From Agrobacterium tumefaciens (GTDB lineage Bacteria > Pseudomonadota > Alphaproteobacteria > Rhizobiales > Rhizobiaceae): a DNA stretch of 64,000 bases. Location of the stretch: contig NZ_WJOK01000010.1 of assembly GCF_009649785.1 (NCBI RefSeq), forward strand, positions 1 through 64,000, in the 5' to 3' direction. Made by a program: the position numbers and the translations under genes. Shown one piece after another: positions 9,825 through 17,039 of this stretch (position 1 is the first letter of the stretch; each line of letters opens with the position of its first letter). A model generated the notes under the pieces. That model did not search any database and was not told the DNA's origin. It worked only from the letters and a program-made list of their open reading frames with translations.

Positions 9825-11189
9825 ATGACGAGCTATACATTCGACGCGCTGAAGATGGATGTGGCCGAAGGGCGCATCGACACGGTTCTGGCCTGCCTTG
9901 TCGACATGCAGGGGCGTCTGATGGGCAAACGGTTCCAGGCGGAGTTTTTCGTTGAAAGCGCCTTTGAGGAAACCCATAGCTGCAACTATGTGCTTGCCAC
10001 CGACATGGAGATGGAAACCGTTCCCGGTTACAAATCCTCAAGCTGGGAAAAGGGCTATGGCGACTATACGCTGAAGCCCGACCTTTCGACGCTGCGGAAG
10101 GTGCCGTGGCTGGAAGGCACGGCGCTGGTTCTGTGCGATGTGCTCGATCACCACACCCATGAAGAAGTGCCGCATTCGCCGCGCGCGCTGCTGAAAAAGC
10201 AGGTGGCGCGGCTGGAGGCGATGGGGCTTAAGGCCTATATGGCCACCGAGCTCGAATTTTTCCTGTTCGACCAGACCTTCGATGCGGCACGCGCCAGCGG
10301 CTACAGGGACCTGAACCTCGCCAGCGGCTACAACGAAGACTATCATATCTTCCAGACGACCAAGGAAGAGGACGTCATGCGGGCGCTGCGCAAGGGCCTG
10401 CAGGGTGCGGGAATTCCGGTCGAGAATTCCAAGGGCGAGGCGTCTCCCGGTCAGGCGGAAATCAATGTGCGTTATGCCGAGGCGCTGACCATGGCCGACC
10501 GGCACGCCATCATCAAAAACGCCACCAAGGAGATCGCCTGGTCGAAGGGTAAGGCGGTGACGTTCCTTGCCAAGTGGAACTACAATGCCGCTGGCAGTTC
10601 CTCGCATATCCACCAGTCGCTGTGGAGCCTGGATGGCAAGCCGGCTTTCCTCGACAAGGATGGCGAACACGGCATGTCGGATGTGATGCGGCATTATGTT
10701 GCCGGGCTTCTGGCGCATGCCAGCGACATCACCTATTTCCTGGCGCCCTACATCAATTCCTACAAGCGGTTCATGGCTGGCACCTTCGCGCCGACCAAGG
10801 CGATATGGAGCCTCGACAACCGCACGGCAGGATACCGCCTTTGCGGCGCGGAAACCAAGGGCATCCGTATCGAGTGTCGTGTCGGCGGGTCGGATCTCAA
10901 TCCCTATCTCGCCATGGCCGCCCTTCTTGCGGCGGGCATTGACGGCATTGAAAATAAACTCGAACTTGAGCCCGCTTTTGTCGGTGACGCCTATGGCGGG
11001 AAGGACGTGCGCGAGATACCCAAGACATTGCGCGACGCGACCGCCTTCCTGGACGGATCGAAAATGCTGCGTGAGGCCTTTGGCGACGACGTGGTCGATC
11101 ACTATGTGCACGCCGCAAGGTGGGAGCAGGAAGAATACGACCGCCGCGTGACCGACTGGGAAGTGGCGCGCGGTTTCGAGAGAGCCTAA
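9825..11189 (+). CDS. Glutamine synthetase family protein, probable gamma-glutamylamide ligase
   Basis: A 454-residue ligase of the GS superfamily, in the branch that attaches glutamate to amines (PuuA, IpuC, GlnA4-like) rather than ammonia. Catalytic elements are present: TELEFFLF, GEASPGQAEIN, the ATP/glutamate-site AGSSSHIHQS, and the arginine-bearing WSLDNRTAGYR and IECRVGGSDLNPYLAM. I chose the second of two close ATGs because AAAAGGG sits nine bases before it and the first ATG has no ribosome site. Predicted reaction: glutamate + amine + ATP to gamma-glutamyl amide. The permease upstream suggests ethanolamine or an analogue as the amine. Confidence 0.85.
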   Translation: MTSYTFDALKMDVAEGRIDTVLACLVDMQGRLMGKRFQAEFFVESAFEETHSCNYVLATDMEMETVPGYKSSSWEKGYGDYTLKPDLSTLRKVPWLEGTALVLCDVLDHHTHEEVPHSPRALLKKQVARLEAMGLKAYMATELEFFLFDQTFDAARASGYRDLNLASGYNEDYHIFQTTKEEDVMRALRKGLQGAGIPVENSKGEASPGQAEINVRYAEALTMADRHAIIKNATKEIAWSKGKAVTFLAKWNYNAAGSSSHIHQSLWSLDGKPAFLDKDGEHGMSDVMRHYVAGLLAHASDITYFLAPYINSYKRFMAGTFAPTKAIWSLDNRTAGYRLCGAETKGIRIECRVGGSDLNPYLAMAALLAAGIDGIENKLELEPAFVGDAYGGKDVREIPKTLRDATAFLDGSKMLREAFGDDVVDHYVHAARWEQEEYDRRVTDWEVARGFERA

Positions 11190-11207
11190 TCATTACGGGA
11201 AAACATC

Positions 11208-12596
11208 ATGACCATGATCCAGAATATCTCGCCCATCGACGGCTCGGTTTATGCCGAGCGGGAGGCGATGTCGCTGGAAGCGGCGCGCGCCGCCGTTTCT
11301 AAAGCGCGCAAGGCGCAGAAGGACTGGGCGCGACGTCCGCTTGAGGACCGTGTTCAGCTGGTTCTCAAGGGTGTGGCGCGCCTTAATGAAATGGTGGCCG
11401 AGGTGGTGCCGGAACTGGCGCATATGATGGGCCGCCCGGTTCGTTATGGCGGCGAGTTCAAGGGCTTCAACGAGCGCTCCAATTATGTCGCCTCCATTGC
11501 GGCGGATGCGCTGGCGCCGCTCGTCATCGAGGAAAGCGGCAATTTCGAACGCCGCATCGAGCGCGAAGCACATGGCGTGGTCTTCGTCATCGCGCCGTGG
11601 AACTATCCCTACATGACGGCGATCAATACCGTTGCCCCGGCTCTGATGGCCGGCAACACAGTCGTCATCAAACATGCGGCGCAAACGCTTCTCGTCGGCG
11701 AGCGGATGGTGCGGGCTTTCGTCGAGGCGGGCGTGCCTGACGATGTCTTCATCAATGTCTTCCTCGATCACGGCACGACCTCGGCGCTGATTTCCGAAGG
11801 CCTGTTCAATTTCGTCAACTTCACCGGTTCGGTGGAAGGCGGCCGAGCCATTGAGCGTGCTGCTGCCGGCACCTTCACCGGTCTCGGGCTTGAACTCGGC
11901 GGCAAGGACCCCGGCTATGTGATGGAGGATGCTGATCTCGACGCTGCCGTCGATACGCTGATGGATGGCGCGACCTATAATTCCGGGCAATGCTGCTGCG
12001 GCATCGAGCGTATCTACGTCAACGAAAACCTCTATGACGCATTCGTCGAGAAGTCCGTGGCGTGGGTGTCCAACTACAAGCTCGGCAATCCGCTGGAACA
12101 GGAAACGACACTCGGGCCGATGGCCAACAAGCGTTTCGCCAAGGTGGTGCGCGCACAGATCGCTGATGCCGTCTCAAAGGGCGCCAAGGCTTTGGTCGAT
12201 CCCAAGCTTTTCCCTGCCGATGACGGCGAGAGCGCTTACGTCGCTCCGCAAGTGCTCGTCAATGTCGATCATTCCATGGAGTTCATGACCGAAGAAACCT
12301 TCGGCCCCGCTCTTGGCATCATGAAGGTGAAAAACGACGACGAGGCCATCGCCCTGATGAATGACAGCAAATATGGCCTCACTGCCTCGCTCTGGACGCA
12401 GGATGCAGCGCGTGCCGGGCGTATCGGCCGTGAGATCGAAACCGGCACCGTGTTCATGAACCGTGCGGATTATCTCGATCCCGCGCTCTGCTGGACAGGT
12501 GTGAAGGAAACGGGCCGTGGCGGCTCGCTTTCCGTTCTCGGTTTCCAGAACCTGACCCGACCGAAATCCTACCATCTGAAGAAAGTCACGAAATGA
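11208..12596 (+). CDS. NAD(P)-dependent aldehyde dehydrogenase
   Basis: A 462-residue aldehyde dehydrogenase, slightly shorter than the ~480-500 of PuuC or betaine aldehyde dehydrogenases. The active-site glutamate lies in GLELGGKDPGYV and the catalytic cysteine in NSGQCCCGIERIYV; the cofactor site shows FTGSVEGGRAIE and the anchor PWNYPYMT. Its position between the GS-like ligase and the iron alcohol dehydrogenase, with a 4-base overlap into the latter, suggests successive oxidation of an alcohol to an acid within one pathway. Substrate inferred from context only. Confidence 0.9.
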   Translation: MTMIQNISPIDGSVYAEREAMSLEAARAAVSKARKAQKDWARRPLEDRVQLVLKGVARLNEMVAEVVPELAHMMGRPVRYGGEFKGFNERSNYVASIAADALAPLVIEESGNFERRIEREAHGVVFVIAPWNYPYMTAINTVAPALMAGNTVVIKHAAQTLLVGERMVRAFVEAGVPDDVFINVFLDHGTTSALISEGLFNFVNFTGSVEGGRAIERAAAGTFTGLGLELGGKDPGYVMEDADLDAAVDTLMDGATYNSGQCCCGIERIYVNENLYDAFVEKSVAWVSNYKLGNPLEQETTLGPMANKRFAKVVRAQIADAVSKGAKALVDPKLFPADDGESAYVAPQVLVNVDHSMEFMTEETFGPALGIMKVKNDDEAIALMNDSKYGLTASLWTQDAARAGRIGREIETGTVFMNRADYLDPALCWTGVKETGRGGSLSVLGFQNLTRPKSYHLKKVTK

Positions 12597-13738
12597 ATAT
12601 CGTCGCCAACTGGAGCTATCCCACCGCCGTCAAGCTTGGCCGTGGCCGGATCAAGGAACTGGCGGAAGCCTGCAAGACGCTCGGCATCAAGAAGCCGCTT
12701 CTCGTCACGGATCGCGGCCTTGCCAATATGGCGATTACCGCGCATGCGCTCGATGTACTGGAAGAGGCTGGGCTCGGCCGGGCGATCTTCGCCGACGTCG
12801 ATCCGAACCCCAACGAAATCAACATGGAAGCCGGCGTAAAAGCCTATCGCGATGGCGGCCATGACGGCGTCGTCGCCTTCGGCGGTGGTTCCGGCCTCGA
12901 TCTTGGCAAGACCATCGCATTCATGGCCGGGCAGACGCGCCCGGTCTGGGATTTCGAGGATATCGGTGACTGGTGGACGCGGGCGGACGCCTCGAAGATT
13001 GCGCCCATCGTCGCGGTTCCGACGACGGCGGGCACCGGTTCGGAAGTTGGCCGCGCCAGCGTCATCACCAATTCGCAGACCCATGTGAAGAAGATCATCT
13101 TCCATCCGAAGCTTTTGCCCGGTGTCGTCATCTGCGATCCGGAGCTTACAGTCGGCATGCCGAAGGTCATCACGGCAGGCACGGGCATGGACGCCTTTGC
13201 CCATTGCCTCGAAGCCTATTCGTCGCCGTTCTTCCATCCGATGAGCGCCGGCGTTGCGCTTGAAGGCCTGCGTCTGGTCAAGGAATTCCTGCCACGCGCC
13301 TATAAGGACGGCACGGATATCGAAGCGCGCACCAATATGATGGCGGCGGCTGCGATGGGGGCGGTTGCCTTCCAGAAGGGTCTCGGCGCCATTCACTCGC
13401 TCTCGCATCCGATCGGCGCTGTCTATAACACCCATCACGGCATGACCAATGCCGTGGTCATGCCTGCCGTCCTGCGTTTCAACCGCCCGGCCATCGAAGA
13501 CAAGATTGCCCGCGCTGCCGCATATCTCGGCATTTCGGGCGGTTTCGATGGTTTCTATGATTATGTGCTGGAGCTTCGCAAGGAACTCGGCGTGCCTGAT
13601 AACCTGACCGCCATGGGCATTAAGCCTGACCGCATCGACGAACTGGCGGCAGAAGCGATCAAGGATCCGAGCTGCGGCGGCAATCCGGTGCCGATGACGC
13701 TGGAGAATACCAGGAAATTGTTTGAGGACTGCTTTTAA
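12593..13738 (+). CDS. Iron-containing alcohol dehydrogenase
   Basis: A 381-residue group III dehydrogenase. NAD-binding GGGSGLDLGK lies near residue 97. The metal-ligand region carries the Asp and His residues of TGMDAFAHCLEAY, the Ile-His-Ser-Leu-Ser-His stretch near residue 265 and NTHHGMTNA. Start overlaps the aldehyde dehydrogenase stop as ATGA, so the two are translationally coupled. In the proposed pathway it would oxidise the hydroxyl of a gamma-glutamylated amino alcohol, before the aldehyde dehydrogenase acts. Confidence 0.9.
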   Translation: MNIVANWSYPTAVKLGRGRIKELAEACKTLGIKKPLLVTDRGLANMAITAHALDVLEEAGLGRAIFADVDPNPNEINMEAGVKAYRDGGHDGVVAFGGGSGLDLGKTIAFMAGQTRPVWDFEDIGDWWTRADASKIAPIVAVPTTAGTGSEVGRASVITNSQTHVKKIIFHPKLLPGVVICDPELTVGMPKVITAGTGMDAFAHCLEAYSSPFFHPMSAGVALEGLRLVKEFLPRAYKDGTDIEARTNMMAAAAMGAVAFQKGLGAIHSLSHPIGAVYNTHHGMTNAVVMPAVLRFNRPAIEDKIARAAAYLGISGGFDGFYDYVLELRKELGVPDNLTAMGIKPDRIDELAAEAIKDPSCGGNPVPMTLENTRKLFEDCF

Positions 13739-13747
13739 AGGGTAGTT

Positions 13748-14131
13748 ATGGCAGCCATGAGATTTTCAGTTTTTTCGCCATTGCTCGCAGTGGCGTTTCT
13801 AAGCCTGCCCCTTGTGGCGCAGGCCGCTTCTTTCAGGGAACTTTCCGGTCAGGGTTACAAAGTCGGAGCTCTGTCGAGCACTAAGGCGGGGATCCGGGGA
13901 TGGAATTTGTCCAGGGGTTCAGACCGCTATTTCTGTGAAATGCGCGCGACTATGGCGTATTCTGGAAAGAAAGGCATGGTGTCCTTCACCAGCGCCGGAC
14001 GCATGATTACGCTTGATCGTGCAACCGTTGAGAAAAGGCTGGGCAGTTCCCTGAACTTGCCGAAGTACGAGGATCTAAAAGCCGGCCGCCTGCGCGCGGA
14101 CGATGTGGGTTCCTGCCGAAAGCTGGGGTGA
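13748..14131 (+). CDS. Small secreted protein of unknown function
   Basis: A 127-residue protein with a clear signal peptide (VFSPLLAVAFLSLPLVAQA, cleavage after AQA). The mature part of about 100 residues is basic and contains two cysteines (FCEMR and SCRKLG) that could form a periplasmic disulfide. AAAGGG precedes the ATG. It lies nine bases after the iron alcohol dehydrogenase stop, so it may be read through from that operon, but nothing links it to the pathway. A strong terminator follows. I do not recognise the family. Confidence 0.7.
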   Translation: MAAMRFSVFSPLLAVAFLSLPLVAQAASFRELSGQGYKVGALSSTKAGIRGWNLSRGSDRYFCEMRATMAYSGKKGMVSFTSAGRMITLDRATVEKRLGSSLNLPKYEDLKAGRLRADDVGSCRKLG

Positions 14132-14144
14132 TCAATCAGATGGC

Positions 14145-14174
14145 AAAAGCCCGCGATTTATCGCGGGCTTTTTG
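14145..14174 (+). terminator. Rho-independent terminator
   Basis: AAAAGCCCGCGA and TCGCGGGCTTTTT form a 12-bp stem with a TTTA loop and a U-run. It ends the amino-alcohol operon and the small secreted-protein gene. Confidence 0.93.
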
Positions 14175-14202
14175 TTGTCCACACAAACGATCTTAGTCTT
14201 TT

Positions 14203-14221
14203 CTTAACCATGTTCGTTAAG
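14203..14221. promoter_or_regulatory. CTTAAC-N7-GTTAAG inverted repeat containing TTAACCAT
   Basis: A perfect 6-bp inverted repeat with a 7-base spacer lies 72 bases before the ParA-like gene. It includes the 8-mer TTAACCAT, a form of CtrA half-site known from alphaproteobacteria. Regulator assignment is inference. Confidence 0.4.
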
Positions 14222-14292
14222 GTTATGGAAAGCACCATGATTGGTTCGGTGCATGAATGAGCATGAAACGGCTCTGATCATCAGGGGATATC

Positions 14293-15009
14293 ATGCCTGT
14301 CATTACTTTTGCTAACACCAAGGGCGGCGCGGGAAAAACAACTGCCGTATTGCTTCTGGCAACCGAACTTGCCCGCAGCGGCCACCGCGTAACGGTTCTG
14401 GATGCCGATCCGCAATTGTGGATTTCCCGCTGGCACGAATTATCAGGCGAGATCGAAAATCTCTCGGTAATTTCGCATGTCACGATGGCGTCCCTCGAGG
14501 GGCATATCCGCGAAAACAATGCCAATACCGACTGTTTCATCATCGATCTGCCGGGAGCGAAAAACCCGCTTCTGACCATGGCGCTTGGTATTTCCGACCA
14601 TGTGCTGATACCGGTGCAGGGCTGCGCCATGGATGCGCGTGGGGCTGCCGAGGTTCTTGACCATATCGAGTTCCTGAACCGCAAGATGGGCAAGGCGATC
14701 GCCCATTCCATCGTGCTGACGCGGGTCAACGCCATGGTGGCGACGCGCTCGCTGCTGCTCGTCAAAATGCTGCTGGCCGAGAAGAACGTTTCGGTCCTGA
14801 ATACGCCGATTGTCGAAAGAGCGGCCTATCGCGATATCTTCGATTATGGCGGAACGCTTCTCTGTCTCGACAAGGACAAGGTCAGCAATATCGACAAGGC
14901 GGTGGAGAATGCGAAAGCATTCGCGAGCGAGGTGCTAGGCCTTTTGCCGAAACCCCTGTCGCGGTTGGGCACCCAACCCGCGCGCTTTTTCACCCGCAAG
15001 GCGGCTTGA
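14293..15009 (+). CDS. ParA/MinD-type P-loop ATPase, VirC1-like orphan
   Basis: A 238-residue ParA-family ATPase. The deviant Walker A TKGGAGKTT is at residues 10-18 and the switch-II region reads CFIIDLPGAKNP. Overall length and pattern resemble VirC1 and small chromosomal ParA proteins that position cargo at the pole or on the nucleoid. No parB, parS, repB/repC or virD2 partner is adjacent, so it is an orphan: it could position chemoreceptors, a conjugation complex or another assembly. It is monocistronic, with a terminator on both sides. Family firm, role open. Confidence 0.85.
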   Translation: MPVITFANTKGGAGKTTAVLLLATELARSGHRVTVLDADPQLWISRWHELSGEIENLSVISHVTMASLEGHIRENNANTDCFIIDLPGAKNPLLTMALGISDHVLIPVQGCAMDARGAAEVLDHIEFLNRKMGKAIAHSIVLTRVNAMVATRSLLLVKMLLAEKNVSVLNTPIVERAAYRDIFDYGGTLLCLDKDKVSNIDKAVENAKAFASEVLGLLPKPLSRLGTQPARFFTRKAA

Positions 15010-15019
15010 AAACACTGCC

Positions 15020-15056
15020 AATGCCCGGACTGCTGGAGGTGCGGGCATTATTTTTT
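15020..15056 (+). terminator. Rho-independent terminator after ParA-like gene
   Basis: AATGCCCG and CGGGCATT pair around a 14-base loop, followed by ATTTTTTG. Confidence 0.85.
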
Positions 15057-15065
15057 GCTTGATTT

Positions 15066-15081
15066 GGAAATGATCGTTTCC
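15066..15081. promoter_or_regulatory. TetR-type operator, copy 1
   Basis: GGAAATGATCGTTTCC is a near-perfect palindrome 12 bases before the TetR start codon, followed by TATATTG. The same sequence with four changes recurs before the MFS gene, which marks it as the regulator's own operator. Confidence 0.75.
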
Positions 15082-15093
15082 TATATTGCGATC

Positions 15094-15717
15094 ATGACCG
15101 ATACCACCCACACCAATTCCCCGGAACAACGCCATCGCGGCAGGCCGCGCGAGTTCGATATTGACCGCGCGCTTGATGGAGCAATCCGTGTTTTTTCTAG
15201 GCGCGGGTATCACGCCACCTCTGTCGGTGATCTTACAGATGCGATGGAACTGGCGCAGGGCAGTCTCTACAAGGCTTTCAAGGACAAGAAATCCATCTTC
15301 ATCGCGACGATGGAGCGCTACAGGACCTTGCAGACGGAGCGGTTTGAAGCCGCCGTTGCCGGTTATGATACCGGTTACGAGCGTTTGCGAGCCGGCCTGA
15401 TGTTTTATGCGGAACGGTCGCACGGTGCCACCGGTTCGGATGGATGCCTCGTGGTTGGCGCTGCCGCCGATCTCGCCGCACTGGACGACGATATCGCTGT
15501 CGTGGTCGAGCGGGCGGTGAAGGCGAGGGAGCGGATCGTTGCCCGGCTGGTGGCTGAGGGGCAGAGGGATGGTTCCGTGCAGTCGAAGACTGATCCCGAT
15601 GATCTCGCCAGAGCGATGTTGTGCATGATGTACGGCATGCGGGTGGTGGGAAAGACCGGGCGCAGTCTGGAAGAGATGACGGCCGTGGTGGATATCGCCC
15701 TGAAACTTGCCGACTAA
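15094..15717 (+). CDS. TetR-family transcriptional regulator
   Basis: A 207-residue repressor. The N-terminal HTH is visible as ALDGAIRVFSRRGYHATSVG followed by LTDAMELAQGSLYKAFKDK; the C-terminal ligand domain is ordinary for AcrR-type proteins. The ATG of MTDTTH is preferred; the frame is open 39 bases further upstream, but that stretch contains the operator. Operators lie directly before this gene and before the adjacent MFS gene, so it very likely represses both and is released by a substrate of the pump. Confidence 0.88.
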   Translation: MTDTTHTNSPEQRHRGRPREFDIDRALDGAIRVFSRRGYHATSVGDLTDAMELAQGSLYKAFKDKKSIFIATMERYRTLQTERFEAAVAGYDTGYERLRAGLMFYAERSHGATGSDGCLVVGAAADLAALDDDIAVVVERAVKARERIVARLVAEGQRDGSVQSKTDPDDLARAMLCMMYGMRVVGKTGRSLEEMTAVVDIALKLAD

Positions 15718-15732
15718 TTTTGTGGCTATTTA

Positions 15733-15748
15733 GGAAACATTCGTTTCC
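15733..15748. promoter_or_regulatory. TetR-type operator, copy 2
   Basis: GGAAACATTCGTTTCC, palindromic with arms GGAAAC and GTTTCC, lies 16 bases before the MFS start and is followed by ATATTGG, paralleling copy 1. Its own promoter may overlap it, or it may act on readthrough from the tetR gene. Confidence 0.75.
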
Positions 15749-15763
15749 ATATTGGAGAAAATG

Positions 15764-16969
15764 ATGACGACGCGTGTAGTTGAAGGGGAGGATGTTTACG
15801 AAACATCCATTTCCCCGGCCCTGACTTTTCTACTGGCTACCGCCTGCGGACTGATTGCGGCTAATCTTTATTATGGCCAGCCCCTTGCCGGCATCATCGG
15901 GGCGGAGCTTGGCCTGTCTGCCGGCGCAACCGGTCTGATCGTGACCCTGACGCAGATCGGTTACGGCGTCGGGCTGCTGTTCGTCGTGCCGCTTGGCGAT
16001 CTGGTCGAGAATCGCAGGCTGGTCGTCAGCACCGTTTCGATGGCGGTGCTTGCGCTCCTCGCGGCGGCTTTTGCCCCGCATGCGGCACCTTTTCTGATTG
16101 CGGCCTTTCTGGTCGGTATTAGTTCGGTCGCGGTGCAGGTTATCGTTCCCTATGCGGCGCACATGGCGCCGCACGCTGTTCGAGGGCGGGTAGTCGGCAA
16201 TGTCATGAGCGGATTGATGGCGGGTATCATGCTGGCGCGCCCGGTCTCCAGCCTCCTGTCGGAAGTGGTCTCCTGGCGCGGTGTGTTCCTGACGTCGGCT
16301 GGCGTCATGGCAATTCTCGCCGTTGTGCTCTATCGCCTTTTGCCCGTTCGTGTGCCTGAGGCAAGGCTGGGTTATGGGGCGTTGATGGCCTCCATGGGCA
16401 GGCTTGCCGCCCATACGCCTATCCTGCGGCGGCGGGCGATCTATCACGCCTTCCTGTTTGCTGCCTTCAGCCTGTTCTGGACGACGACGCCGCTTTATCT
16501 GAGCGGGCCGCATTTCAATCTCAGCCAGGGCCAGATTGCGCTGTTTGCCCTTGCCGGTGCAGCAGGCACCGTCGCCGCGCCGATTGCGGGGCGCATGGCT
16601 GACCGGGGCTGGACCTATGCCGCTACTTTTGCCGCGATGGTGGCAGCGGCGCTGTCATTCGCCGTCACGCATCTTGCGCCCGAAGGATCGCATCTGGCAC
16701 TCGGCATTCTCGTGGTCGCCGCCATCGTTCTCGATTTCGGCGTCACCACCAATCTGGTGCTCGGTCAGCGCGCCATCTTCACGCTCGGGGCGGAATTCCG
16801 CAGCCGTCTGAACGGCGTCTACATGGCGACATTTTTCATGGGCGGTGCGATTGGCTCTGCCGTCGGCGGCTGGGCCTATTCCGTCGGGGAATGGGGTGCT
16901 GCGTCCTGGGTCGGCTTTGCTCTACCAGCGGCGGCGCTGCTTTACTTCCTGACTGAAAAGCGCGGATAA
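15764..16969 (+). CDS. MFS transporter, probable drug/metabolite exporter
   Basis: A 401-residue transporter with about 12 predicted helices. The motif-A-like loop appears as VVPLGDLVENRRLV between helices 2 and 3; a longer hydrophilic loop follows helix 6. Start is the second of two adjacent ATGs, six bases after GGAG. Length and the TetR partner suggest a proton-coupled exporter of the DHA1 type. Substrate unknown. It is probably induced when the TetR protein binds the exported compound. Confidence 0.85.
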   Translation: MTTRVVEGEDVYETSISPALTFLLATACGLIAANLYYGQPLAGIIGAELGLSAGATGLIVTLTQIGYGVGLLFVVPLGDLVENRRLVVSTVSMAVLALLAAAFAPHAAPFLIAAFLVGISSVAVQVIVPYAAHMAPHAVRGRVVGNVMSGLMAGIMLARPVSSLLSEVVSWRGVFLTSAGVMAILAVVLYRLLPVRVPEARLGYGALMASMGRLAAHTPILRRRAIYHAFLFAAFSLFWTTTPLYLSGPHFNLSQGQIALFALAGAAGTVAAPIAGRMADRGWTYAATFAAMVAAALSFAVTHLAPEGSHLALGILVVAAIVLDFGVTTNLVLGQRAIFTLGAEFRSRLNGVYMATFFMGGAIGSAVGGWAYSVGEWGAASWVGFALPAAALLYFLTEKRG

Positions 16970-16981
16970 CATTCATCAACG

Positions 16982-17017
16982 AAAAAGCCCGGCGGAATGG
17001 CATCCGCCGGGCTTTTG
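16982..17017. terminator. Bidirectional terminator
   Basis: AAAAGCCCGGCGGA pairs with TCCGCCGGGCTTTT around ATGGCA, with T-runs in both directions, between the convergent MFS and L,D-transpeptidase genes. Confidence 0.93.
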
Positions 17018-17039
17018 CAATTCGTCTTCGCGGTCAATC

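Noticed and set aside
10038-11111. A 357-codon minus-strand open frame
   Set aside because: Exactly antisense to the glutamine-synthetase-like gene; no domain recognised.
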